From contig NZ_CM007717.1 in assembly GCF_002019855.1 (NCBI RefSeq), positions 744,001 through 808,000 of the forward strand: a stretch of 64,000 nt of DNA, read 5' to 3'. The stretch is from Streptomyces antibioticus (GTDB lineage Bacteria > Actinomycetota > Actinomycetes > Streptomycetales > Streptomycetaceae). The translations under genes and the position numbers were made by a program. Below are positions 36,501 through 43,767 of the stretch, one piece after another; the stretch's first letter is position 1, and each line of letters starts with the position of its first letter. The notes beneath the pieces are model-generated. The model was not told the DNA's origin and did no database searches. It saw only the letters and a program-made list of their open reading frames with translations.

Positions 36501-37823
36501 GCGCAGGTGCTTGATCCAGAACCCGGAGGCGTTCTGAGAGTTCCAGGTCGTCCGGTCGGAGATGTCCTTCGTCCGCCACAGCTCCACCTCGCGGTCGGAG
36601 CAGGAGGCGGACCAGGTGTTGCGGACCACGAACTCGGCGGACAGGATCGTCCGGCCCGCGTACGTGGAGGTGGGCACCCGGTAGAAGAGCCGCTTGGTGT
36701 CGTGCGGCGCGCAGTAGTCCCAGTTGCAGTAGCCCAGGCCCGCGTCGGACTTGCCGTTGAACTTCCACTGCGGCGACGACTCCCAGTACTTGGAGGCCAT
36801 CGTCCACGCGGTGGCGCGCGGCGAGTACCACTGCGGGTCGATGAACACCGGGTACGTGGTGCCCTTGCCCGTCAGTACGCCCTGATCGGGCTTGAGCACC
36901 AACTCGCTGCCCCCGGCGGCGAGTTCCACGCCGACCGGAGCGAGCTTGCCGGTCTCCCCGGGCCCGGCCTCGGTGCCGTCGGTGACCGCTCTGGCGGCCC
37001 GCGCTGGCAGAGCGGCGGTACGGCCCCGGAGGGCTGCCTTGTCGGCCGCTCCACCGGTTCCCGCACGGCTGGAGTCCCACATCAGCGGCTCCGGCGCCTC
37101 GAACACCGGGTTCCCGGCGCCCTTGTCGACCGCCGCGAGGCCACCGCCCGCGGTCTCCTTCACCTCCATGCCGTCCGCGGCGAGCTTAAGCCGCAGCTCT
37201 GCGAGCTTCGGGTCGGCGGCCGCCTCGGCGCTGCCCACGACGAGCAGTTGGGTGAAGCCGTCCTCCTGTGCGCCCATGCGCAGGTCGACGTCCGGCAAAA
37301 CGTTTCGGTAGGTCGCCGTGGCGCCGTCCAGTTCGGGCACGGGCAGCGCGCCGGTCCAGGACAGCTCCAGTCGGCGGCCCGCTTTGTCCATGCGCACCAG
37401 TGGCGCGTCGGTACCGCCGTCGGAGAACTCCAGCCCGACGGTGGCCACTTTCGGCGCGACCGTGCCGTGGCCGGTGCGCGCCAGGTCCGTGTCGATCGGC
37501 TTCCACACGCCGTCGACCCGGGCCCGGACGGGACGCAGGTGCTCCCGTCTCTCCAGATCCCCTTCGGGGGTCACGAACACATCAGTGCTCTCACCGCGCA
37601 TCGCGGTGATCTCCACACTTCGGCCGGTACGTACGGCCTGCTCCCGCGCCTGGTCCTCGGACAGCGGAACATCCCCGGAAGTGGTCTGATTCTTCCGGGT
37701 GTCCGTTGCGTCTGAGGCGACGGCCGCCGTCGCGGTGACGGGCAGCAGCCCGACCGCGAGAGCGGAACTGAGAGCGATCGCGATGGTTCCCCCGACGCCG
37801 CGCATACGCGCATGCGTCTGCAT
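33534..37823 (-). CDS. secreted three-LamG-domain protein paired with the RHS toxin
   Basis: The product is about 1429 residues. A Sec signal peptide (GTIAIALSSALAVGLLPVTA, cleavage near ATAAVA) is followed by a beta-rich N-terminal region, a DNRLRE-like beta-sandwich (about 374-504, YAGRTILSAEFVVRNTWSAS), Fn3-like segments, and three LamG/concanavalin-like domains at about 744-944, 954-1164 and 1177-1407. Their repeated hallmarks are YADSDLTVVDTSDSFSVAAW, YAATDRPVLNTAGSYTVSAW and DHAAVTAVPVDTGASYTVTAW, each with ..W.HL..V.D...K...LYVNG. LamG domains bind sugars or proteins. There is no sortase motif or membrane anchor. ATG at 37823 is preferred over 37841/37844 because GGGGGA lies 8 bases before it. 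Genes of this kind often precede RHS genes in Streptomyces. Confidence 0.8.
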   Translation of the reverse strand: MQTHARMRGVGGTIAIALSSALAVGLLPVTATAAVASDATDTRKNQTTSGDVPLSEDQAREQAVRTGRSVEITAMRGESTDVFVTPEGDLERREHLRPVRARVDGVWKPIDTDLARTGHGTVAPKVATVGLEFSDGGTDAPLVRMDKAGRRLELSWTGALPVPELDGATATYRNVLPDVDLRMGAQEDGFTQLLVVGSAEAAADPKLAELRLKLAADGMEVKETAGGGLAAVDKGAGNPVFEAPEPLMWDSSRAGTGGAADKAALRGRTAALPARAARAVTDGTEAGPGETGKLAPVGVELAAGGSELVLKPDQGVLTGKGTTYPVFIDPQWYSPRATAWTMASKYWESSPQWKFNGKSDAGLGYCNWDYCAPHDTKRLFYRVPTSTYAGRTILSAEFVVRNTWSASCSDREVELWRTKDISDRTTWNSQNASGFWIKHLRSSSFAHGFSGCAAKDAEFDVKAAVQEAANAKLPTMTFGLRAGSESDRYAWKRFSDKAFLRVKYNRPPGQVKMSQLTMEYGGVCKTSPPRVRTLGKVYANNITDPDGDNIAVEFEAAWDAGDGKGWASRWKSARTSYKKSGSGFSITLPSSIPKNKTVSWSVRSYDGAQYSPWSHAGTPTGCYLVYDTSVPKAPSVSSGHYPASDPEDPQDPWYDGVGQYGAFALDSPESDVVRYRYGFNTDPSASPQVTTTGGAAKTVQVLPARPGLNFVTAQAFDQAGNGSEIRTYQFRVKAGQPERAAWRLDDPVGATTAAGTTAPRTVRLQGGAALGAEGRKGTALHVDGTSGYADSDLTVVDTSDSFSVAAWARLDRMPAQAAIIAAQPGNHAPGFELYYSQHYNRWVFNQYTADKADASIARAMAAAPGDAKAGEWTHLVGVYDAKAKQLRLYLNGKLTGSTAYATAWEARRGLRIGAGSYNGTAKAFFPGTIDELRIFDRALSAGEAARLHQDQEPTGGRPARAVFPLDEQATATETVGMAPEQPLTLYGGTTAGASGVAGKALTLNGTTGYAATDRPVLNTAGSYTVSAWAKLDAGATGNRTVVSQNGTYNSPFYLSYEATPKTWSLRTSLEDVQTGNVSEQAVRGTQPARPGEWAHLVAVHDATAQQIRLYVNGRLQGTDTAPKTWEAQGPLQIGRALWNGKSVDHFPGSIDDVRLFDRPVADDEVRQIFQQRPLVKSRWNFEEATTAAPVTTPNAVAGGGALTLSGGAKKSDTAFIDSGSLELDGVDDHAAVTAVPVDTGASYTVTAWAQAAALPKSGVTLLSAEGASQSAFAVRFVPDAKNPEGLGHWELTVADKDGSDAAVVRVENSEFVDARQWNHLAVVYDGFAKQASLYVNGTLQVVSCGDGDGDGEADENACAQRVSWAENALAFKAAKSFQVGRAKSGSGYGEYFPGLVDDVWTFQGALTDEQVNKLASTWFDLPTEVPGVV

Positions 37824-37905
37824 CTTCACATTCCCCCGCATCATGAAAAACGTATGAAGTTGTTGTGGTCATGGGCAACTTAACATGATCTCTACCGTCG
37901 GGTAA

Positions 37906-39084
37906 CTAGCGCCGTACCCGTGGCATCCCCAGGCCGATCCAGGAGATGATCTCGCGCTGGATCTCGTTGTTGCCGCCGCCGAAGGTGAAGATGACGGCGG
38001 AGCGGTAGCCGCGTTCGAGTTCGCCGTGGAGGACGGCACCGGGGGAGCCTTCCTGGAGGGTGCCCGGGGTGGCGACGATCTCCAGGAGCCAGGCGTAGGC
38101 GTCGCGGCGGGCCTCGGAGCCGTAGACCTTGACGGCGGAGGCGTCCTGGGGAGTGAGGGTGCCGTCCTGGAGGGCGCCGACCATCCGCCAGTTGAGGAGT
38201 TTGAGGGCGTCCAGGCGGACGTGGGTCTGGGCGAGCCGGCGGCGTACCCAGGGGAGGTCGATGACGCGGCGGCCGTCGGCGAGTTTGGTCTCGGCGGCCC
38301 AGCGCTGGACGTCGTGCAGGGCGCGGATCGCCATGGTGCCGTGGGCGGCGAGGGTGACGCGCTCGTGGTTGAGCTGGTTGGTGATCAGCCGCCAGCCCTG
38401 GTTCTCGGCGCCGACCCGGTGGGAGACGGGGACGCGGACGTTCTCGTAGTAGCTGGCGGTGGTGTCGTGGGAGGCGAGGGTGCGGATGACCGTGCAGGAG
38501 TAGCCGGGGTCGGTGGTCGGGACGAGGAGCATGGTGATGCCCTTGTGCGGGGGTGCCGTCGGGTCGGTGCGCACGGCGAGCCAGACCCAGTCGGCGGTGT
38601 CGCCGTTGGTGGTCCAGATCTTCTGGCCGTTGACGACGTACTCGTCGCCCTCGCGGACGGCGCGGGTCTTCAGGGCGGCCAGGTCGGTGCCCGCGTCGGG
38701 TTCGCTGTAGCCGATGGCGAAGTCGATCTCGCCGGCGAGGATCTTCGGCAGGAACCGCGCCTTCTGTTCCTCGGTGCCGTACCGCATGATCGTCGGGCCG
38801 ACGGTGTTCAGGGCCATCAGGGGCAGCGGTACGCCCGCCTGGGCGGCCTCGTCGAAGAAGACGAACTGCTCGGTCGGGGTCAGGCCGCGCCCGCCGTACT
38901 CCGTGGGCCAGCCGACGCCGAGCCAGCCGTCGGCGCCCAGGCGGCGGATCGTGGCGCGGTAGAAGCGTTTCGCGCCGACCGGGTCGGCGTGCCGGGCGTA
39001 AGCGTTGTCCGGCACCAACTCGGCGAAGTAGGCGCGCAGTTCGGCGCGCAGCCGCTGCTGCTCGGGCGTGTGGTCGAGGTGCAC
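37906..39084 (-). CDS. acyl-CoA dehydrogenase (FadE type)
   Basis: The 392-residue flavoenzyme has FAIGYSEPDAGTDLAALKTRA (flavin/substrate loop), GQKIWTTNGDTADWVWLAVRTD, a helical C-terminal domain and TFGGGNNEIQREIISWIGLGMPR at the end. The GYSEP-AGTDLA form is typical of actinobacterial dehydrogenases acting on bulky or sterol-derived acyl-CoAs, though the substrate is not proven. GTG at 39084 is chosen because AGGAGG lies immediately upstream. A KstR-like box is found 47 bases upstream of the start. The partner subunit usual in heteromeric steroid dehydrogenases is not adjacent. Confidence 0.85.
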   Translation of the reverse strand: MHLDHTPEQQRLRAELRAYFAELVPDNAYARHADPVGAKRFYRATIRRLGADGWLGVGWPTEYGGRGLTPTEQFVFFDEAAQAGVPLPLMALNTVGPTIMRYGTEEQKARFLPKILAGEIDFAIGYSEPDAGTDLAALKTRAVREGDEYVVNGQKIWTTNGDTADWVWLAVRTDPTAPPHKGITMLLVPTTDPGYSCTVIRTLASHDTTASYYENVRVPVSHRVGAENQGWRLITNQLNHERVTLAAHGTMAIRALHDVQRWAAETKLADGRRVIDLPWVRRRLAQTHVRLDALKLLNWRMVGALQDGTLTPQDASAVKVYGSEARRDAYAWLLEIVATPGTLQEGSPGAVLHGELERGYRSAVIFTFGGGNNEIQREIISWIGLGMPRVRR

Positions 39085-39130
39085 GGCGCCTCCTGGCTTC
39101 CCAAGGCCGGTGTCCTGACGGCGCACACCG

Positions 39131-39144
39131 TAGAACGTGTTCCA
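39131..39144. promoter_or_regulatory. KstR-like operator upstream of acyl-CoA dehydrogenase
   Basis: TAGAACGTGTTCCA fits TNNAAC-NN-GTTNNA, the binding motif known for KstR, the TetR-type repressor of sterol catabolism in mycobacteria and rhodococci. It stands in the promoter of the dehydrogenase. Whether this organism has KstR is not visible here. Confidence 0.5.
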
Positions 39145-39206
39145 GAAATTGGGAATGGTGCCGGGCCTTTCGGAGGGCGTCCAGGGGGACAGGGAGGATG
39201 GTGTTC

Positions 39207-41183
39207 ATGACCGGAGACGAACTGAAGGCGCTGCTGGGGCGGGCGGGGCTGGTGGCCGCCGAGCACTGGCGGGCCGAGGAGGTGCTGCCGGCCCGGGCCG
39301 CCTGGCGCCGGATCACCGCGGCCGCCGCCCACGCTCCCACGCCGGCCGTCCGTGCGGACCGGCCCGCCGAGATCGACGCCTGCTGGCATCAACTGGCGCT
39401 CGCGCATGGCCTGTTCGATGCGGACGGCGTGTTCCTGATCGATGTCGAGGGCGACCGTCCCGCGGGCCGGCCGCGGAGTTGGACCCGCGTGCGGCTCGGC
39501 CCCGGCTGGGGTCTTGCCCGCGTGCTCGCCGAACGGGCGGGCCCGCAGCCGGAGTTCGTCACGATGCCGGTCGGCGGGGATCTCGTGCTGGGCGTGACGG
39601 CGGCGGGCGGCGGCGAGGTGCGGATCACGGTCGTCGACCGGCTCGCGGACCGCGTCGAGGCGGACGCGCGGGCGGCGGCCGAGGAGACCCCGGACCAGCG
39701 GGCGACGGCGTGGGAGTCACTGTTCGAGGAGCCGCCGCCCTCGCCGCGGCTGCGCGCGCTGTGGGCGAACGGGCTCGGCGGGAATCCGGCCGCCCCCGAC
39801 GGCCTGCGCATCTCCCTCCTGGAGAGGTCGGACTATCTTTCGTACCTGCCGCAGCCGCCGGCGGTCGTCGCGGCCGCGCTGGCCCATGAGAGCTGGGCGG
39901 TACGAGGGGCCATGGCCGAGTACCAGCGCGGCCTCACCGGTGAGCAGCGGGCCCGGCAGATCCTGGCCGAGGACGATCCCAAGCGTCGTGCGGAGCTGGT
40001 GCTGCTGGCCGCCGGGCGCCGCGGGGCGGAGCTGCCCGCCGCTGTGCCGGAGCGGCTTGCCGCTGATGCCTCGCCCCTGGTCCGGGAGCAGGTACCCGGT
40101 CTGGCCGGACTGCCCGGCGCCCTGCTGGCGGCTCTGGCCACCGACCCCGACGCCCGCGTCCGGGCGGCGGCCTGCGGGCCCGCGTGGCCGCATCTGGACG
40201 AGGAGGCGCGGAGGAGCCTGCTGGAGGACCCCGACGGCGCGGTCCGGGCGGCGGCCCTGCTGCGCCATCACGAGGACCGTCCGATGCCCCGGTCCGTGTT
40301 TGAGGCGGAACGGTTCACGGTCGACGCCGTGGCGAACTGCCGGCTGGAGCGGGACCTCGCCGAGTGGCTGGCGGACACCCGGCCGGAGCAGCGCCGCGTC
40401 CTCGCCGGCAATCCGCGTCTCCACCGCGAGCTGGTCCTCCGGCTCGGCGCCGACCCGGAGCCCCTCGTGCGTCTCCAGGCATCCGTCCACCCCGTCCTCA
40501 CCGAGGAGGAACGCGCGGGCATCGACTTCCCGCGCGACCTCATCCGCAGGGGCCTCGACTGGGTGGAGGACCTGCGCGACGACCCGGACGCGCTGCGCCG
40601 GCTGGCCGCCTCCGCGCACCCCGTCGTCCGGAGCGCCGTCGCCCGCGTCGGACGGCTCCCGGCGGACGTGGTCGAGCTGCTGGCACGGGACGAGGACCGG
40701 GTCGTACGCCTCTTCCTCGCCGAGTCCTGCGAGGACGCGCCCGCCGAGATGCTGCTGTCGGTCTGGCGCTGGTGGACCGGCAGCTTCAGCCACCCCGACG
40801 TGCCGCACGGCCACCGCAACTTCCCCCGCCGCGATCTGCTCCGCTACGCCGACGACCCCAGCCCCCGGATGCGCCGGCTGGCGCTGGACGACCCGGACTC
40901 CACGGCCGAGCTGGTCGAACGGTTCGGCCGGGACCCGGCCGAGGAGGTCAGACGCCGGGCCGCGAGCGACCCCCGGCTCTCGGCCGCCTCGGCGGTACGG
41001 CTGCTCAGCGATCCCCACAAGGGCGTACGGTACGAGGCCGCCCGGCATCCCCGGCTGCCCGCGCGGACCTTGGCCGACCTGCTGCGGGACCCCGAGAGCG
41101 CACAGGAGGCGGCTCGGCATCCCGGGATTCCGGTGGCGGTGATGTGGCGGATGGCGGCGACACCGGAGCGCGTTCCGCGATGA
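39207..41183 (+). CDS. LRV/HEAT-like helical repeat protein, 658 aa
   Basis: The protein is almost wholly built of short helical repeats, many of the form D-P-x-x-x-V-R-x-x-A-A (examples: DPDARVRAAACGPAW, DPDGAVRAAALLRH, DPSPRMRRLALDDP, DPHKGVRYEAARHP), as in leucine-rich-variant and HEAT solenoids. The first 180 residues are a separate alpha/beta region. It has no signal peptide. The ATG at 39207 lies 9 bases after AGGGAGG, while the ATG at 39198 directly abuts that site and is less likely. Solenoids of this type bind proteins or nucleic acids; the partner is unknown. Confidence 0.7.
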   Translation: MTGDELKALLGRAGLVAAEHWRAEEVLPARAAWRRITAAAAHAPTPAVRADRPAEIDACWHQLALAHGLFDADGVFLIDVEGDRPAGRPRSWTRVRLGPGWGLARVLAERAGPQPEFVTMPVGGDLVLGVTAAGGGEVRITVVDRLADRVEADARAAAEETPDQRATAWESLFEEPPPSPRLRALWANGLGGNPAAPDGLRISLLERSDYLSYLPQPPAVVAAALAHESWAVRGAMAEYQRGLTGEQRARQILAEDDPKRRAELVLLAAGRRGAELPAAVPERLAADASPLVREQVPGLAGLPGALLAALATDPDARVRAAACGPAWPHLDEEARRSLLEDPDGAVRAAALLRHHEDRPMPRSVFEAERFTVDAVANCRLERDLAEWLADTRPEQRRVLAGNPRLHRELVLRLGADPEPLVRLQASVHPVLTEEERAGIDFPRDLIRRGLDWVEDLRDDPDALRRLAASAHPVVRSAVARVGRLPADVVELLARDEDRVVRLFLAESCEDAPAEMLLSVWRWWTGSFSHPDVPHGHRNFPRRDLLRYADDPSPRMRRLALDDPDSTAELVERFGRDPAEEVRRRAASDPRLSAASAVRLLSDPHKGVRYEAARHPRLPARTLADLLRDPESAQEAARHPGIPVAVMWRMAATPERVPR

Positions 41184-41282
41184 CACGCTGATCACCTCCG
41201 CGTCTGAAGAACGGGCCCGATGGTCACCCACCAGCGCCCGGCCCGCAGCGAACGGCAGCCCCGACGCCGAAGGAAGCTCCCC

Positions 41283-41846
41283 ATGACCACCAGACTCACC
41301 CTGATCACCCCCGCTCTCACCACCCCGGCCCCCGAAACCCGCTTCGGCGACGACTCCCCGCTCGACGCCGCCGGACTCCGCCAGGCCAGGGCAGCCGCAG
41401 ACGCGGTGCCGGCCGTCGAGCGGGCCTGGTGCTCGCCGACCGTGCGCTGCCGGGAGACGGCCGCCGCCCTCGGGATCGACGCCGTGGACGCGCCCGAGCT
41501 GGCGGCGCTGGACGCCGGCCGGTGGACGGGCGAGGCGCTGTCGGTCGTAGGGGCGCGGGAGCCGGAGGCTCTCGGTGCGTGGCTCGCGGACCCGGAGGCG
41601 GCACCGCACGGCGGGGAGTCGGTGCGGGCGGTGTGCGACCGCGTGGCCACCTGGCTGGAGGCGGCGGCCCGGGACGCGGGGCGGGCCCTCGTGGTCGCCG
41701 AGCCCGAGGTGGTCCGGGCGGCCGTGGTGCACGCGCTGGGCGCCCCCGAGTCGGCGTTCTGGCGCACGGACGTGGTCCCACTGACGGCGGTGGAACTCAG
41801 CGGGCGATCGGGGCGGTGGAACGTACGGGTGGGGCGACCGCTGTAG
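41283..41846 (+). CDS. histidine-phosphatase-fold protein lacking catalytic histidines
   Basis: The 187-residue protein follows the phosphoglycerate-mutase/SixA pattern (SPLDAAGLRQARAAADAV, WCSPTVRCRETAAALG, LAALDAGRWTGEAL). Where the family has LVRHGET it reads LITPALT, and where it has VSHG it reads VAEPEVVRAAV. Both catalytic His residues, including the phospho-acceptor, are therefore missing, so phosphatase activity is unlikely. The frame is intact and codon use normal, so it is not an obvious pseudogene. GAAGGAAG precedes the ATG. It could be a binding protein derived from a phosphatase. Confidence 0.75.
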   Translation: MTTRLTLITPALTTPAPETRFGDDSPLDAAGLRQARAAADAVPAVERAWCSPTVRCRETAAALGIDAVDAPELAALDAGRWTGEALSVVGAREPEALGAWLADPEAAPHGGESVRAVCDRVATWLEAAARDAGRALVVAEPEVVRAAVVHALGAPESAFWRTDVVPLTAVELSGRSGRWNVRVGRPL

Positions 41847-41866
41847 CCGACGGGGCGGTACGGCGC

Positions 41867-42259
41867 TCAGGCCAAGCTCACCATGAAGTCCGCGCACGCC
41901 CGGGCACAAGCCCGGCACGCCGTCGCCGTCTCCTCGGCGCCCGCGTGCCCGTCGAGGGCGTGGGCCGTCTCCAGGCAGATCGTCCGGCACCACTCCAGTT
42001 GGACGCGTAGGGCCGCCTCGCTCATCTGGTGGTCCTCGGACAGCGCGCGGCAGGTCGCGTCGCAGACCTCCGCGCACAGGATGCCCTTGCGTCGCAGGTG
42101 TTCATGGTTGGAGGAGCCGTCCGGATCCACGAGGCCCGCGCGCAGCGCACACGCATGCGCGCACTCGGTGCACGCCAGTGCGCAGCCGAAGCGGTCCTCC
42201 AGGAACCGGAACAGCTCTTGCGGGGAAGCCTGGGCGGTCCCGGACGTCGTAGGAGTCAT
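41867..42259 (-). CDS. Cys-rich four-helix-bundle (copper-storage-like) protein
   Basis: The 130-residue protein has Cys residues spaced along predicted helices: CALACTECAHACALRAG, LCAEVCDATCRAL, WCRTICLETAHAL and CRACARACADF. The CxxxC spacing places thiols inside a helical bundle, as in Csp-type copper storage proteins and DUF326-like families. It is cytosolic, with no signal peptide, as for Csp3. It would bind many Cu(I) ions. No copper transporter or regulator is adjacent. It converges on the dead phosphatase gene. Confidence 0.7.
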   Translation of the reverse strand: MTPTTSGTAQASPQELFRFLEDRFGCALACTECAHACALRAGLVDPDGSSNHEHLRRKGILCAEVCDATCRALSEDHQMSEAALRVQLEWCRTICLETAHALDGHAGAEETATACRACARACADFMVSLA

Positions 42260-42376
42260 CCCTTGCGGGTAGCCGCCGCCCGTCCCGCGAAACCAGCGCT
42301 GCGCAGCGCCCCGCGCACGCTGAGCAACATGACCCAAAGTACGGTTTATGCACCTTTACCGGGGTATTCAGCCGAT

Positions 42377-42742
42377 ATGACTACCGCAAGTGCCCAGCTC
42401 GCCGCCCCGAGCGGCCTGCTCAGCCTCATGCTGTTCGTGGTCGGCATCGCGGTCATCGCCCTGCTGGCCGGTGGCTTCTGGATGGGTTCGCGCATCAAGC
42501 AGCGCGAGTCGCCGAGGCCACGGCCCGAGGAGCAGCCGCAGATGCCGCCCGGCGGCCCCGTGCACGAGATCCGTGAGAACCGTGAGCCGGACGAGGTGCC
42601 CGTCACTCCCAAGGGCGGCCGTCCCCTCACTCCCTATGAACTGTCCAACATGCAGACCAAGCCCAGCGCCTCGAAGGACCGCCCGCGCTGGAGCAAGGGC
42701 AGCAGCGGCTCCTTCGGCGGAGGCGGACTGGGCGCCCACTGA
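42377..42742 (+). CDS. DUF6479-family single-pass membrane protein
   Basis: The 121-residue protein has one transmembrane helix near the N-terminus (LLSLMLFVVGIAVIALLAGG). A basic, proline-rich cytoplasmic tail follows with RPRPEEQPQMPPGGPVHEIR and NREPDEVPVTP, the DUF6479 pattern, and a Gly-rich C-terminus. An alternative ATG at 42329 would add 16 residues; 42377 fits the family start. Function unknown. Its 3' end is partly repeated just downstream. Confidence 0.7.
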   Translation: MTTASAQLAAPSGLLSLMLFVVGIAVIALLAGGFWMGSRIKQRESPRPRPEEQPQMPPGGPVHEIRENREPDEVPVTPKGGRPLTPYELSNMQTKPSASKDRPRWSKGSSGSFGGGGLGAH

Positions 42743-42772
42743 GCACCCACTGAAAGCTGGGCGCCCACTGAA
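42728..42772 (+). repeat. tandem repeats of the DUF6479 stop region
   Basis: CTGGGCGCCCACTGA, which encodes LGAH-stop, recurs at 42757, with a partial third unit (GCACCCACTGA) between. The copies carry duplicated stop codons. Confidence 0.7.
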
Positions 42773-42834
42773 AGCCGCGTGATCACGTACCGTGGCACTG
42801 CTCGGATCGACACGTCGACGAGGGGTGCGAACGG

Positions 42835-43662
42835 ATGGCCAAGGACGGCACGAAGACCAAGGACGCCAAGACGAAGGCACGCGTACCCCGCGCCGCCTAC
42901 GAGGCCGAACTGCTGCGGCTCCAGACCGAGTTGGTCAAGCTCCAGGAGTGGGTGCGTGCCGAGAACGCGCGGCTCGTCGTCGTCTTCGAGGGGCGTGACG
43001 CCGCCGGCAAGGGCGGCACGATCAAGCGGGTCGCCGAGCATCTCAACCCCCGCGTCGCCCGGATCGCCGCGCTGCCCAAGCCCACCGAGCGCCAGCGCAC
43101 CCAGTGGTACTTCCAGCGGTACGTGGAGCATCTCCCGGCCGCCGGGGAGATCGTGCTGTTCGACCGCTCCTGGTACAACCGGGCCGGTGTCGAGCATGTG
43201 ATGGGCTTCTGCACCAAGCAGGAGTACCAGCTCTTCCTGCGCCAGTGCCCGGTCTTCGAGCGGATGCTGATCGACGACGGCATCCTGCTGCGCAAGTACT
43301 GGTTCTCGGTGAGCGACACCGAGCAGCAGGCCCGGTTCCGCAAGCGGCTCGACGATCCGCTGCGCCGCTGGAAACTGTCGCCGATGGACCTGGAGTCCCT
43401 CAGCCGCTGGGAGGCGTACTCCCGGGCCAAGGACGAGATGATGGTGCACACCGATCTTCCCGAGTCGCCCTGGAACATCGTGGAGAGCGACGACAAGCGG
43501 CGGGCCCGGCTGAACATGATCGCCCATCTGCTGGACTCGGTGCCCTACCACGACGTGCCGCCGCAGGTGCTGGAGCTGCCCGAGCGCCCGGAGTCCACCG
43601 GCTACCTGCGCACCCCGCGAGAACTGCAGAACTACGTTCCGGATCACGCGGCGAGCCTGTGA
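42835..43662 (+). CDS. ppk2: polyphosphate kinase 2 (PPK2 class I)
   Basis: The 275-residue enzyme has a P-loop FEGRDAAGKGGTIKRVAEHL (Walker A), LFDRSWYNRAGVEHVMGFC (Walker B) and the lid region RFRKRLDDPLRRWKLSPMDLES. PPK2 class I phosphorylates nucleoside diphosphates with polyphosphate, or makes polyphosphate from GTP/ATP. Length and motifs are complete. It is cytosolic. The ATG at 42835 follows a GAGGGG-like site. A 14-base palindrome overlaps its stop codon. Confidence 0.9.
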   Translation: MAKDGTKTKDAKTKARVPRAAYEAELLRLQTELVKLQEWVRAENARLVVVFEGRDAAGKGGTIKRVAEHLNPRVARIAALPKPTERQRTQWYFQRYVEHLPAAGEIVLFDRSWYNRAGVEHVMGFCTKQEYQLFLRQCPVFERMLIDDGILLRKYWFSVSDTEQQARFRKRLDDPLRRWKLSPMDLESLSRWEAYSRAKDEMMVHTDLPESPWNIVESDDKRRARLNMIAHLLDSVPYHDVPPQVLELPERPESTGYLRTPRELQNYVPDHAASL

Positions 43663-43673
43663 ACGGGCGTTCA
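43660..43673. promoter_or_regulatory. palindrome TGAACG-GG-CGTTCA
   Basis: A perfect 14-base inverted repeat overlaps the stop of ppk2 and lies about 100 bases before the PAS/SpoIIE gene. A second GTGAACGG follows at 43683. It could be an operator for the downstream gene or a short terminator stem. Confidence 0.35.
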
Positions 43674-43767
43674 GGATCGTAAGTGAACGGACAGTAAACG
43701 ACTTCACGAGCGGAGGCGACCGAAAAGCGCTGAGATGGCCTGAACCGTCGCGCAGATGAGGTGGAAG

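Noticed and set aside
33804..37715. 1303-codon open frame opposite the LamG gene
   Set aside because: Antisense shadow; the minus-strand frame has a signal peptide and three clear LamG domains.
41867..42259. Cys-rich protein considered as a ferredoxin
   Set aside because: Cys spacing is CxxxC along amphipathic helices in four blocks, not the CxxCxxCxxxCP ferredoxin pattern.
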